Assembly (NCBI RefSeq): GCF_020991415.1
Contig: NZ_JAJMOY010000004.1
Span: 62,001-126,000 of the forward strand
Direction of reading: 5' to 3'
DNA: 64,000 nt
Source of the DNA: Flavobacterium sp. ENC
GTDB lineage: Bacteria; Bacteroidota; Bacteroidia; Flavobacteriales; Flavobacteriaceae
Positions 24,580-34,094 of this stretch are shown in pieces (positions within the stretch are counted from its first letter, which is position 1; every line of letters starts with the position of its first letter). The position numbers were made by a program, and so were the translations under genes. The notes beneath the pieces were generated by a model. That model was not told the DNA's origin, did no database searches, and worked only from the letters and a program-made list of their open reading frames with translations.

Positions 24580-25896
24580 TTACAGGTATTCTCCGTGTTG
24601 AGAGATATCTAAACCTAGTTCTTCTTTTTCTTCAGTAACTCTAAGAGGAGTGATTTTGTTTACTACAAAGAATAAGATGTAAGAACCTACGAAAGCAAAG
24701 ATAGAAACTGCTACTAAAGCAATCAATTGGTTGATAAACAAAGTCGGCGTTCCGAAAATCAGACCTTGGTTGTCTCCAACTACAGGGTTGATGGCTTTTG
24801 AGGCGAAAACACCTGTTAGCAGCATTCCTACCATTCCACCAACACCGTGACAGGCAAAAACATCCAGGGCATCATCAATTTTTCCTTTAGGGAATTTGCT
24901 TACGACAAGGTTACTTACGATAGCAGCAAAAGCTCCGATGAAAATAGCGTGAGGAATACTTACGAAACCGGCGGCAGGTGTAATAGCAACAAGACCTACA
25001 ACAGCACCGATACAAGCGCCAAGCGCTGATAATTTGTGTCCGATTATTTTGTCAAGGAAAACCCATGCCATTGCAGCAGCTGCAGCAGCAACAGTCGTAG
25101 TTCCTAAGGCTTGTACAGCTAATCCGTTTGAACCTAATGCAGAACCCGCATTAAAACCAAACCAGCCGAACCACAATAAACCTGTTCCTAATAATACATA
25201 GGTAATTCTTGCAGGGTTAACTTTTTGAATTTTTCTTTTTCCTAAGAAGATCGCTCCGGCCAATGCAGCCCAGCCAGCACTCATGTGTACTACTGTTCCT
25301 CCGGCGAAGTCTAATACTCCCATTTTGAAGAAAACTCCGTCAGGATGCCACGTCATGTGCGCTAAAGGAGCATATATAACTAATATGAATAAAACCATGA
25401 ATAATAAATACGCCCAGAAACGAACACGTTCTGCAAAAGCACCTGTGATTAAAGCAGGTGTAATGATGGCGAATTTAGCCTGAAATAATGCGAATAACAT
25501 GAAAGGAATTGTTGGGGCAAGACTCCATGCAGTATTAGTACCGACACCCTGAAAGAATAAGTTAGGAAGCGGGTTTCCGATAATTCCTCCAATCGTAGGT
25601 CCAAATGCCAATCCGAAAGCAACTACTACCCATAAAATAGTAACAATTACCATGGCCATAAAACTTTGCAGCATGGTACTGATAACGTTTTTCTTACCTA
25701 CCATACCTCCGTAGAAAAATCCAAGTCCCGGTGTCATAAGCAGTACAAATGCAGTTGCTACAATCATCCAGGCTGTGTCTCCTGTATCAAACTTTACAGC
25801 TTCTGCAGGTATCGGGTTATCTGTTAAGATGAAGTTCGAGACAAAGGTTAGTACCAAAATAGTGATAAGAATCACACTTAAAATAATTTTTCGCAT
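24580..25896 (-). CDS. amtB: Ammonium transporter
   Basis: 438 residues. An N-terminal hydrophobic segment could be a signal peptide, followed by the eleven-helix Amt fold with conserved GFFYGGMVGKKN, HMSAGWAALAGAI and the pore-region CHGVGGMVGM. It conducts ammonium into the cytosol. No glnK (PII) gene is adjacent, unlike in many bacteria, so its control is not visible here. With gltB/gltD at 46-52 kb it forms a nitrogen-assimilation theme. Confidence 0.93.
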   Translation of the reverse strand: MRKIILSVILITILVLTFVSNFILTDNPIPAEAVKFDTGDTAWMIVATAFVLLMTPGLGFFYGGMVGKKNVISTMLQSFMAMVIVTILWVVVAFGLAFGPTIGGIIGNPLPNLFFQGVGTNTAWSLAPTIPFMLFALFQAKFAIITPALITGAFAERVRFWAYLLFMVLFILVIYAPLAHMTWHPDGVFFKMGVLDFAGGTVVHMSAGWAALAGAIFLGKRKIQKVNPARITYVLLGTGLLWFGWFGFNAGSALGSNGLAVQALGTTTVAAAAAAMAWVFLDKIIGHKLSALGACIGAVVGLVAITPAAGFVSIPHAIFIGAFAAIVSNLVVSKFPKGKIDDALDVFACHGVGGMVGMLLTGVFASKAINPVVGDNQGLIFGTPTLFINQLIALVAVSIFAFVGSYILFFVVNKITPLRVTEEKEELGLDISQHGEYL

Positions 25897-26184
25897 AGTT
25901 ATTTAGTTTTAAATTTTTGATAAAAATATAAAATCATTCGACACCCCTATAAAAAATAGAGTCTAATGTTTAATTTTTGTTAATTTTTCATTTTAACCCC
26001 CATTGTTTTGCATGTATTTGTTAAAATAGATATAAAATTTACAATTTAGTAATCTTCAAATCATCATAAAAGGGTTTTTATATGCTCTGTTAACATAAAG
26101 TCGGTATAATAATTCGTAATTTAAGAGTAATAACATCGGTATCTATAATGATCTTATTTAAAATGTAGATTTTTTTCAAATAAA
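25897..26184. other. Promoter region of amtB (minus strand)
   Basis: AT-rich. A TATATTTTT box on the minus strand near 25925-25935 could be the -7 element. No clear NtrC-type or other operator is recognised. Confidence 0.35.
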
Positions 26185-26216
26185 AAGGCGCCAAATGATT
26201 TCTCAATGGGCGCCTT
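26180..26216 (-). terminator. Terminator of the amidohydrolase pair
   Basis: AAGGCGCC (26185-26192) pairs with GGCGCCTT (26209-26216), with T-rich sequence after it on the minus strand. Confidence 0.8.
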
Positions 26217-26235
26217 ACTTTTATGTTTCGTCTGC

Positions 26236-27543
26236 TTATTTCTGATTGTACTTTGCTTTAAACTTATCGTCTAATTTTGTTTGAAAAGTTTCCAGATTAA
26301 TGGCTCTTCCCTGGATAAAGGCTGACGTCAGTTTATTTGTTCTCATGTCTAAAGCATCTCCTTCAGAAATAAATAAGGTGGCATCTTTGCCTGTTTCGAG
26401 GGTACCGCAGCTCGAATCAATTCCCAGTAATTTTGCTGTATTTGAGGTTATTAACTGTAAAGCTTTCTCTTTGTCTAAACCGAAAGCAGCACAGGTTCCG
26501 GCAAGGAATGGCAAATTTCTTGTGCTCATACGCTCATGGTCCCCACTATTTTCAAGACCAACAAGTATACCTTTGTCAGTAAGTATTTTAGCCATTTTAT
26601 ACGGCAGGTTTACATCCTGATCATCACTCGTTGGCATATCATGTACACGTCTAAGTAATACTCCGATATTATATTTCTGTAGAAGATCGGCACATTTATA
26701 GGCTTCAAACCCGCCAATGATTACAATCTTTTTAATCTGATTGTTAACCGCCAGTTGTATTCCGTCTGTAATTTGTTTCTCTTCATCTGCATGGATGTAA
26801 AGTGTTTGTGATCCGTCGAAAAGGTATTTTGTAGCATCCAAGATTATGTTTTTTTCTTTTGCTGCAGTTTGGTTGTAGGCTTTGGCATTGGCCAGAAAAG
26901 CATTTATTTCTTCCACCTGTTTCGGATAATCTTTATTGGGTTCCACAATTCCGGGCTCAAACCACGATCCGGATCTTCTGAAAGTAGACGGGAAATTAAG
27001 ATGAATGCCGTCATTTTCTTTTAAAACAGCATCTTTCCAGCTCCAGGCATCCAGTTGCACTACAGAAGAAGTACCTGATATTCTGCCGCCACGCGGAGTG
27101 ATCTGCGCGATTAAAATTCCATTAGGGCGCACGGTTTCAACGACCTTTGATTCTGAATTGTAAGCAATAATACTTCTTACATTCGGATTAAAACTCCCAA
27201 TTTCTTCCTGATCATCCGATGATTTTACGGCATCTATTTCTACCAGACCAAGGGTAGAGTTCGGTGCGATAAATCCGGGATAGATCTGTTTACCGCTGGC
27301 ATCAATGGTGGTATCATACGCATCAGCAGCAAGTCTGATCGTAGTGGCATCCGCAACCAAAGTGATTTTGCCGTCTTTAAATCCAATGGCACTGTTTTCA
27401 ATTACAGTTCCGTTGCCTAAGTGTGCCGTGGCATTTAAAATCAAAATTGATTTGGTTTGTTTCTGAGCCGGTATTTGTTGCGCATTTATGGTAAGCGATG
27501 CACAAGACAATAGCAGCAATATATAGAGGTGTTTGTTTTTCAT
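26236..27543 (-). CDS. Secreted amidohydrolase-like protein lacking the usual metal-binding HxH
   Basis: 435 residues with a signal peptide (cleavage near INAQQ). The fold is of imidazolonepropionase-like amidohydrolases: an early ILNATAHLGNGTVIENSAI sandwich and a late TSNTAKLLGIDSSCGTLETG. However, the position where family members have PGFIDxHxH reads YPGFIAPNSTLG, so the first two metal ligands are missing. It may be inactive, or a subunit or chaperone of the larger protein upstream. It is 43 bases downstream of the 998-residue amidohydrolase and probably co-transcribed, ending at the terminator at 26180. Confidence 0.75.
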   Translation of the reverse strand: MKNKHLYILLLLSCASLTINAQQIPAQKQTKSILILNATAHLGNGTVIENSAIGFKDGKITLVADATTIRLAADAYDTTIDASGKQIYPGFIAPNSTLGLVEIDAVKSSDDQEEIGSFNPNVRSIIAYNSESKVVETVRPNGILIAQITPRGGRISGTSSVVQLDAWSWKDAVLKENDGIHLNFPSTFRRSGSWFEPGIVEPNKDYPKQVEEINAFLANAKAYNQTAAKEKNIILDATKYLFDGSQTLYIHADEEKQITDGIQLAVNNQIKKIVIIGGFEAYKCADLLQKYNIGVLLRRVHDMPTSDDQDVNLPYKMAKILTDKGILVGLENSGDHERMSTRNLPFLAGTCAAFGLDKEKALQLITSNTAKLLGIDSSCGTLETGKDATLFISEGDALDMRTNKLTSAFIQGRAINLETFQTKLDDKFKAKYNQK

Positions 27544-27586
27544 TTTATCTGTTTTTAACTTTGAAAATTAGCTGAGGGTGCCATTA

Positions 27587-30583
27587 TTATTGTTCTAAAG
27601 TATCGCAGTGATACTCCTTTTTTTCTTTTTTGGCAGGTTTCTGTGTGCTTGCTCCTTTATTTTTCTCCTGTAACATCTGACCAATCAGGAGACTTCTTTC
27701 TTTGGCAATAGACAGTTGTTTTTCGGCATCTTTTTCAATATCAAAATAAACAACACCTTCGATAATTGTTTTTTCGGCTTTGGCATAAATAGACAAAGGA
27801 TTGTCGCTCCACAAGACCACATCGGCATCTTTGCCTGTTTTAAGACTTCCTGTTTTATCGTCAATATGTAAAAGCTTGGCAGGATTCAGTGTAACAAATT
27901 TCCAGGCTTCTTCTTCGGAGATATTTCCGTATTTTACAGCTTTTGCCGCTTCCTGATTTAACCTGCGGGACATTTCAGCATCATCAGAATTGTAAGCAAC
28001 CACTAATCCGGCATTGTGCATGATCGGTCCGTTAAACGGAATCGCATCATTCACTTCAAACTTATAAGCCCACCAGTCTGAAAACGTAGACGCTCCGACA
28101 CCATGTTCTTTCATTTTATCAGCAACTTTGTATCCTTCCAGAATATGCGTGAACGTATTGACTCTGAAATTGAATTTTTCAGCAACATTCATCAACATCA
28201 AAATCTCGGATTCAATATAGGAATGGCAGGTAATAAATCTTTCCTTGTTGAGGATTTCAGCTAAGGTCTGTAACTCCAGATCCACTCTTGGCGCTTTTCC
28301 TTTTTTGGAACCCGAATTAAACGTTTTCCAGCTTTCGTCATATTCTTTTGCACGTTGAAAATAATCTGTAAAAACCTGTTCAACTCCCATTCTCGTTTGT
28401 GGAAAACGGGTTGGATTCTGAATGCCCCAATTGGCTTGTTTTACATTTTCCCCTAAAGCAAATTTGATAAACTTAGGCTGGTTTTTATATAACATGTCGT
28501 CCGGAGCCGATCCCCATTTCCATTTTACAATCGCCGAGCGCCCGCCAATTGGATTGGCAGATCCGTGTAACAATTGGGAAATGGTTACGCCTCCGGCCAA
28601 ATCTCTGTAAATGTTAATGTCTTCAGAATTAACTACATCCTGAATCGTAACTTCTGCTGTGGAGTTGTGACCACTTTCGTTGACACCCCGGGAAATGGCA
28701 ATATGCGAATGCTCGTCAATGATGCCGCTCGTAATATGTTTTCCTTTGGCATCAATTATAACAGCTGAAGGATCTGAAAGGTTTTTGCCCACTGCGGCAA
28801 TTTTTCCATTTTTAATTAAAACATCGGTTTCCGTTAAAATACCTTCTTTTTCATTGGTCCAGACCGTGGCATTTTTGAAAAGCAGGGTTTGTGCCGTTAG
28901 TTTTTTCGAATCCCCAAAAGCAACGTTAGGGTAGGTGGTCGGAAGGATTGGATTTGGTTTTTCTGCTTTAATCGTATCTTTTACTTCCGTAAAAAGACTT
29001 GTTCTTTTCGCATTCCAGATCAGTTCGCTTCCGTCTGAAAGCACTGCTTTTCCGGATAGGATTTCCGGTTTTTCTACCAATCCGGTTAAACGCGTAAAAT
29101 TAGATTTAATCGTGTCGCCTGGTTTTAATACCAGAGAAATCCAGTTTTTAGAAAAGTTAAAAGTACTGTTTACTTTTGCAGCGGCTACCGTCGTTATTTC
29201 AGATTTCGGGGCTATTTGCGTTCCGTCAATTTTCCATTTATACGTATCATTTCCGATGGTCAGGTCATAGTTACCACGAATATCTTTCACCGTGATATCA
29301 TTGACTACATATTTGGTTCCCTGAACCCAGTTCTCGTATAGAACGGTTTTTTCATCGAAAATTTCACCGGAGGTAATAACAAAATTGGCATAACTCCCGG
29401 TTTTTAAACTTCCGATTTCATTGCTTTTTCCTAAGATCGCAGCCGGAATTGTGGTTAACGATTCTAAAGCTTTCGTTTTATCAAAACCATATTTTATGGC
29501 TTTTAATAAATTAGTTTTAAAGTCTTCCGTTTTCTTCAGCTTATCGGTCGTTAAGGCAAAAACAATTCCGTTGTCGGAGAGCACTTTAAGGTTGGCAGGC
29601 GCCTGATTCCAAAAACGCATATCGGCCAGTTCGATCTGATTGGATAAGTAAGGATTTGAAACGTCATACGCTTCAGGGAAACTAATCGGAATAATAAATT
29701 GGGCTTTCGTATTTTTGATTTCTTCGATTCTTTCGAATTCATTTCCACTGCCTTTTAAAACGTAGTTTAAACCAAATTCTTTGGCAATTTTTGCCGCTCT
29801 GAGGCTGTTTAGTTTATCTTCGGCAGCAAATATCTGAACCAGTTTTTCATTGGCCGCCAGTGCTTCGAGTGATAAATCTTTAGTATCGGAATTCCCTTTT
29901 TTATACCAGTCCAGATCCAGATACATCTGACGCAGCAGGGCCATCATCCCCATTAAGGAACTCGGATACGCCTGATTGGTTAGGGAACTTCTGGTAAAAG
30001 CGAAATGATTGGTAATTTTGTCTGCTATAATTTGTTTGCTGTTTTCTGTGTTATTCAGGGCTACCAACACTCCGGTTCCCTGTGCCACTCCGTCAGAAAT
30101 ATGGGTACCGACAACGCCAAAACCGGCTTTTAATAATTCTTCGGCTTTTGCGGTATCATATTTAAAGGTTTCGTATCCGTTTAATTCAGGACGAATACTT
30201 TCATTCCAGTAATAGCCGACTCTTTTGGTATCGTACAAAGGACTGCGGTCGCCGTCAGGATTTAGGTTTCTTTTGGGTTTTTCAATTCCGAAACTGGTAT
30301 AAATATCAATAAAGGAAGGGTAAATGGTTTTTCCTTCAAGATCTATGGTAATACTGTTTTTTGGGATGGAAACGGTATTTCCTACCGCCACTACTTTGCC
30401 GTCCTGAATCAGTAAAGTTCCCTTTTCGATTTTTTGGGTTGGGGAAACATAGATAGTGGCATTCGTAAAAACAGTGTAATTTTTAGTTTTGTTCTGCACG
30501 CTTTCATTAACGGGGAAATAATTTTGTGCCTGTGTTTTTGTTAAAAAAACAGAGAAAAAGAGTAAGAGTAAGGCTTTTTTCAT
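27587..30583 (-). CDS. Secreted double-domain amidohydrolase
   Basis: 998 residues with a signal peptide (cleaved near TQAQ). It contains two amidohydrolase-like halves. The first (about 30-440) reads TIYPSFIDIYTSFG where metal ligands are expected and is therefore probably inactive. The second (about 620-960) has the proper SGIIDEHSHI ligand motif, a GHNS segment and the late VTLNPAKLLHIDDKTGSLKTG. A Lys-rich tail closes the protein. Likely a periplasmic or cell-surface peptidase/amidase-type hydrolase; substrate unknown. It heads a two-gene unit with 26236-27543. Confidence 0.8.
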   Translation of the reverse strand: MKKALLLLFFSVFLTKTQAQNYFPVNESVQNKTKNYTVFTNATIYVSPTQKIEKGTLLIQDGKVVAVGNTVSIPKNSITIDLEGKTIYPSFIDIYTSFGIEKPKRNLNPDGDRSPLYDTKRVGYYWNESIRPELNGYETFKYDTAKAEELLKAGFGVVGTHISDGVAQGTGVLVALNNTENSKQIIADKITNHFAFTRSSLTNQAYPSSLMGMMALLRQMYLDLDWYKKGNSDTKDLSLEALAANEKLVQIFAAEDKLNSLRAAKIAKEFGLNYVLKGSGNEFERIEEIKNTKAQFIIPISFPEAYDVSNPYLSNQIELADMRFWNQAPANLKVLSDNGIVFALTTDKLKKTEDFKTNLLKAIKYGFDKTKALESLTTIPAAILGKSNEIGSLKTGSYANFVITSGEIFDEKTVLYENWVQGTKYVVNDITVKDIRGNYDLTIGNDTYKWKIDGTQIAPKSEITTVAAAKVNSTFNFSKNWISLVLKPGDTIKSNFTRLTGLVEKPEILSGKAVLSDGSELIWNAKRTSLFTEVKDTIKAEKPNPILPTTYPNVAFGDSKKLTAQTLLFKNATVWTNEKEGILTETDVLIKNGKIAAVGKNLSDPSAVIIDAKGKHITSGIIDEHSHIAISRGVNESGHNSTAEVTIQDVVNSEDINIYRDLAGGVTISQLLHGSANPIGGRSAIVKWKWGSAPDDMLYKNQPKFIKFALGENVKQANWGIQNPTRFPQTRMGVEQVFTDYFQRAKEYDESWKTFNSGSKKGKAPRVDLELQTLAEILNKERFITCHSYIESEILMLMNVAEKFNFRVNTFTHILEGYKVADKMKEHGVGASTFSDWWAYKFEVNDAIPFNGPIMHNAGLVVAYNSDDAEMSRRLNQEAAKAVKYGNISEEEAWKFVTLNPAKLLHIDDKTGSLKTGKDADVVLWSDNPLSIYAKAEKTIIEGVVYFDIEKDAEKQLSIAKERSLLIGQMLQEKNKGASTQKPAKKEKKEYHCDTLEQ

Positions 30584-30712
30584 AGGTTATTTGATGATTT
30601 GATGCTAAAAATATGAAATATATGTTATACTGCTTTTGTTTTTTTTAAAATGTTTTTTCTTTATTTTACACATTATTAGGTAATCCTTTGATTTAGGGCT
30701 TTAAAGAATTTT

Positions 30713-31690
30713 ATGACAAATAAGAACAAAATAAAATGGGGGATTATTGGCCCCGGAAATATTGCCGGTCAGTTTGCGACTGATTTGCTATTGCTGGATG
30801 ATGCCGAGTTGACAGCAGTGGCTTCCAGAAATAAGGAAAAAGCAGCTGAATTTGCCGAAAAATACAACTCTACAAATGCCTATGATTCGTATGAAGCGCT
30901 TTTTGCAGACGATCAGGTTGAGATTGTTTATATCGCCACACCACATGATTCCCATGCGGAATTAACGATAAAAGCGTTAGAAAGCGGTAAACACGTTTTG
31001 TGTGAAAAGCCAATGGCACTCTCTTATCAGGATGCCGTTCGTATGACTGAAGCTTCGAAGAAGCACAACAGGTTTTTTATGGAAGCCTTCTGGACCCGTT
31101 TTATTCCATCTGTTCAGGAAGTGTTGGAAAAAGTAAATCAGGGCGTAATTGGCGACCTGAAAAGCATACAGGCCGATTTTGCTTTTTATGCCGATGAAGC
31201 AGCAGGAGGAAGGCTTTTTGATAAAAATCTTGGCGGAGGAGCTTTATTCGATATTGGCGTTTACCCGCTGTTTTTGTCTTATGTTCTGTTAGGGCTTCCC
31301 AAAGAAATTACAGCCAAATCTCTTCTTCATAAAAACGGAATTGACTTGCAGACAACTATGCTTTTACAATACGAAAACGCGCAGTCGGTTTTACAGGCTT
31401 CTATACTTTATGATGCTGATATGAAAGCTACTATCAGCGGAAATCAGGGCCGAATTGAACTTAATGCCCCGTGGTTTATGGCGGATGGTTATACTGTTTT
31501 TAAAGAAGGAAAGAAAGAAATTTTCAGTTTGCCCAATTTAGGGAAAGGGTATGCACATGAAGCTTTGGAATGTCATGCTTGTATTCAAAACCATCAAATC
31601 GAGAGTAAGTTGTGGTCGCATCAGAACAGTCTGGATTTGAGTAAAATGGTGGAAGAAGTGAAAAATCAAATCGGTCTTAATTTCAAATAA
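30713..31690 (+). CDS. Gfo/Idh/MocA-family NAD(P)-dependent oxidoreductase
   Basis: 325 residues. The Rossmann motif GIIGPGNIAGQFATDL lies at the N terminus, ATPHDSHAELTIKALESG comes next, and CEKPMALS holds the family Lys of the EKP motif. The C-terminal part is the alpha/beta substrate domain (GGGALFDIGVYP). Probably oxidises or reduces a sugar or polyol; the substrate cannot be told. It is divergent from the amidohydrolase genes and 75 bases before comM. Confidence 0.85.
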   Translation: MTNKNKIKWGIIGPGNIAGQFATDLLLLDDAELTAVASRNKEKAAEFAEKYNSTNAYDSYEALFADDQVEIVYIATPHDSHAELTIKALESGKHVLCEKPMALSYQDAVRMTEASKKHNRFFMEAFWTRFIPSVQEVLEKVNQGVIGDLKSIQADFAFYADEAAGGRLFDKNLGGGALFDIGVYPLFLSYVLLGLPKEITAKSLLHKNGIDLQTTMLLQYENAQSVLQASILYDADMKATISGNQGRIELNAPWFMADGYTVFKEGKKEIFSLPNLGKGYAHEALECHACIQNHQIESKLWSHQNSLDLSKMVEEVKNQIGLNFK

Positions 31691-31765
31691 TTAATATTTT
31701 TGTAGTAAAAAAGCTATAAATTAAATATTTTTAATTAGTTTTAAAAATATTTAATAAAGAATAGT

Positions 31766-33301
31766 ATGTTGATTAAAGTTTACGGAAGCGCTGTTTTTGG
31801 AGTAGAGGCCACAACGATTACCATTGAGGTAAATATAGATAAAGGAATCGGGTATCATTTGGTGGGTTTGCCTGATAATGCCATCAAAGAAAGCAGCTAC
31901 CGGATTGCGGCGGCTTTGAAGAATAATGAATATTCGCTTCCCGGGAAAAAAATAACCATCAATATGGCTCCTGCCGATTTGCGAAAAGAAGGTTCGGCTT
32001 ATGATTTGCCGCTGGCAATCGGAATTTTGGTAGCATCCGATCAGATCAAAGCACCCGAAGTGGATCGATACATCATCATGGGAGAACTTTCGCTTGACGG
32101 AGGTCTGCAGTCCATTATCGGAGCTTTACCCATCGCCATAAAAGCCAAAGAAGAAGGTTATAAAGGATTTTTTCTGCCGAAACAAAATGTAAAAGAGGCA
32201 GCGATTGTTGCCGGGCTGGATGTGTACGGAGTTGAAAACTTACAGGAAGTTATTGCTTTTTTTGAGGGAAAAGCAACCCTGGAACCCACTACGATCGATA
32301 CGAGAACCGAGTTCTATAAGACACTGGATTTCCCTGAATTTGATTTTTCGGACGTACGCGGACAGGAAAGTATCAAACGTTGCATGGAGATCGCTGCTGC
32401 TGGCGGACACAACATCATCCTGATTGGCCCGCCCGGAGCCGGAAAAACAATGCTGGCCAAAAGACTGCCCAGCATTTTACCACCCATGACGTTGCGGGAA
32501 GCGTTGGAAACCACCAAAATTCATAGTGTTGCCGGAAAATTAAAAGAAGTTGGGTTAATGAACCAGCGGCCATTTCGCAGTCCGCATCATACGATTTCCA
32601 ATGTGGCTCTGGTAGGCGGAGGGAGTTATCCGCAGCCGGGTGAAATTTCGATGGCGCATAATGGTGTTTTATTTTTAGACGAACTGCCGGAATTCAAACG
32701 GGATGTTCTCGAAGTAATGCGTCAGCCGCTGGAGGATCGCGAGGTTACTATTTCACGAGCCAAGTTTACGGTCACTTATCCGTCTTCTTTTATGCTGGTG
32801 GCGAGTATGAATCCGAGTCCAAGTGGTTTTTTTAACGATCCGGGTATGCCTAATACTTCCTCGCCTCACGAAATGCAGCGTTACATGAGCAAAATATCAG
32901 GGCCTTTACTGGACCGGATCGATATTCATATTGAAGTGACACCGGTTCCTTTCGAAAAATTAGCCGATGACCGAAAAGCCGAAAGCAGCGTTGAGATCCG
33001 AAAACGGGTGACTAAAGCCCGTGAAATTCAGACCAGCCGCTTCGAAGCCATAGAAAATATTCATTACAACGCACAAATGAGCAGCAAGCTCATTCGGGAA
33101 TTTTGCGGACTGGACGAACAATCAAAAGAATTGCTCAAAACCGCAATGGAACGACTCAATCTTTCCGCCCGTGCTTACGACAGGATCTTAAAAGTAGCAC
33201 GCACAATTGCCGATTTAGATGATGCTCCAAAGATTATTACCTCGCATATTGCCGAGGCAATTCAGTACCGAAGTTTAGACCGCGATGGCTGGCTGGGATG
33301 A
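31766..33301 (+). CDS. comM: YifB/ComM-family Mg-chelatase-like AAA ATPase
   Basis: 511 residues. An N-terminal Lon-protease-like domain (1-160) is followed by the Mg-chelatase AAA module with Walker A GPPGAGKTML (near 220-229), Walker B LFLDELPEF and the C-terminal helical domain. ComM is a hexameric helicase that promotes branch migration during natural transformation; in non-competent species the exact role is unclear. It follows the oxidoreductase on the same strand but with a 75-base gap. Confidence 0.9.
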   Translation: MLIKVYGSAVFGVEATTITIEVNIDKGIGYHLVGLPDNAIKESSYRIAAALKNNEYSLPGKKITINMAPADLRKEGSAYDLPLAIGILVASDQIKAPEVDRYIIMGELSLDGGLQSIIGALPIAIKAKEEGYKGFFLPKQNVKEAAIVAGLDVYGVENLQEVIAFFEGKATLEPTTIDTRTEFYKTLDFPEFDFSDVRGQESIKRCMEIAAAGGHNIILIGPPGAGKTMLAKRLPSILPPMTLREALETTKIHSVAGKLKEVGLMNQRPFRSPHHTISNVALVGGGSYPQPGEISMAHNGVLFLDELPEFKRDVLEVMRQPLEDREVTISRAKFTVTYPSSFMLVASMNPSPSGFFNDPGMPNTSSPHEMQRYMSKISGPLLDRIDIHIEVTPVPFEKLADDRKAESSVEIRKRVTKAREIQTSRFEAIENIHYNAQMSSKLIREFCGLDEQSKELLKTAMERLNLSARAYDRILKVARTIADLDDAPKIITSHIAEAIQYRSLDRDGWLG

Positions 33302-33395
33302 GTTTTGATTTTAGATTTTAGAATATAGATTTTAGATTGTTGGAATTTGGATTATTGGAATTTGGAATTTTTTGATTGGAATTTCGTTTGAAAAA

Positions 33396-34070
33396 CTAAA
33401 CAATATTCCAGAAACTTATTTTTCTTCTCGTTACAAAACCAAGTTTTTCATAGAGATAAATGGCTCCGGTATTACTTTCGACCACATGCAAAAACGGAAT
33501 TTTATGCTGATCAAAAACAGCGTTTACCACATGCGTTATCAATTGCTTGGCATATCCTTTTCCGGTGTGGTCCGGATGCGTGATAATGGCACTAATTTCC
33601 GTGAAATCATTCATTTTCATGCGTTCTCCGGTAATCGCGACTAATTGGCCTTCTTTGAAAATTCCGAAGTAATCGCCCAGTAAAAAGGTTTTATTTTTGA
33701 AATATCCGGGCTGCACCAGATTGACCAGTTCGCATAATGCTTCGTTATGTGCTGCGGTAAGCTTCACAATTTCAGCATCAATTGGTAAATCAATTTTCCG
33801 GGCAATCACCATTTGAAGGCAAATCAGCTCTTTATTAATTTTTAGGGAAGCGGGAAGAAGCGGTTTTTCGCCAACGATAAAGAAATTCTCTGTCAATGTC
33901 GCATATTGCTTTACGGCATCGGCAGTGTTTTTCGGTTCTACAAAACCACCGAAGGGACAATACGCTGGATTGTAAAATTTGACACCATCATAAGCAATGG
34001 CAAATTCCTGATGGGTTTCTGCTAAAGCATTCCAAACCGGATTGTCTAATGGATGTTCTGTAGTTTTCAT
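33396..34070 (-). CDS. GNAT-family N-acetyltransferase
   Basis: 224 residues. The C-terminal GNAT core (about 120-224) shows AIITHPDHTGKGYAKQLI, with HTGKGYA as the acetyl-CoA loop, and NTGAIYLYEKLGFV as the last helix. The N-terminal 110 residues are a family-specific extension with GVKFYNPAYCPFGGF. The substrate is unknown. It lies 24 bases downstream of the esterase gene on the same strand, so the two may be co-transcribed. Confidence 0.85.
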   Translation of the reverse strand: MKTTEHPLDNPVWNALAETHQEFAIAYDGVKFYNPAYCPFGGFVEPKNTADAVKQYATLTENFFIVGEKPLLPASLKINKELICLQMVIARKIDLPIDAEIVKLTAAHNEALCELVNLVQPGYFKNKTFLLGDYFGIFKEGQLVAITGERMKMNDFTEISAIITHPDHTGKGYAKQLITHVVNAVFDQHKIPFLHVVESNTGAIYLYEKLGFVTRRKISFWNIV

Positions 34071-34094
34071 TTTATCGGATTTATAAAAGGTTAT

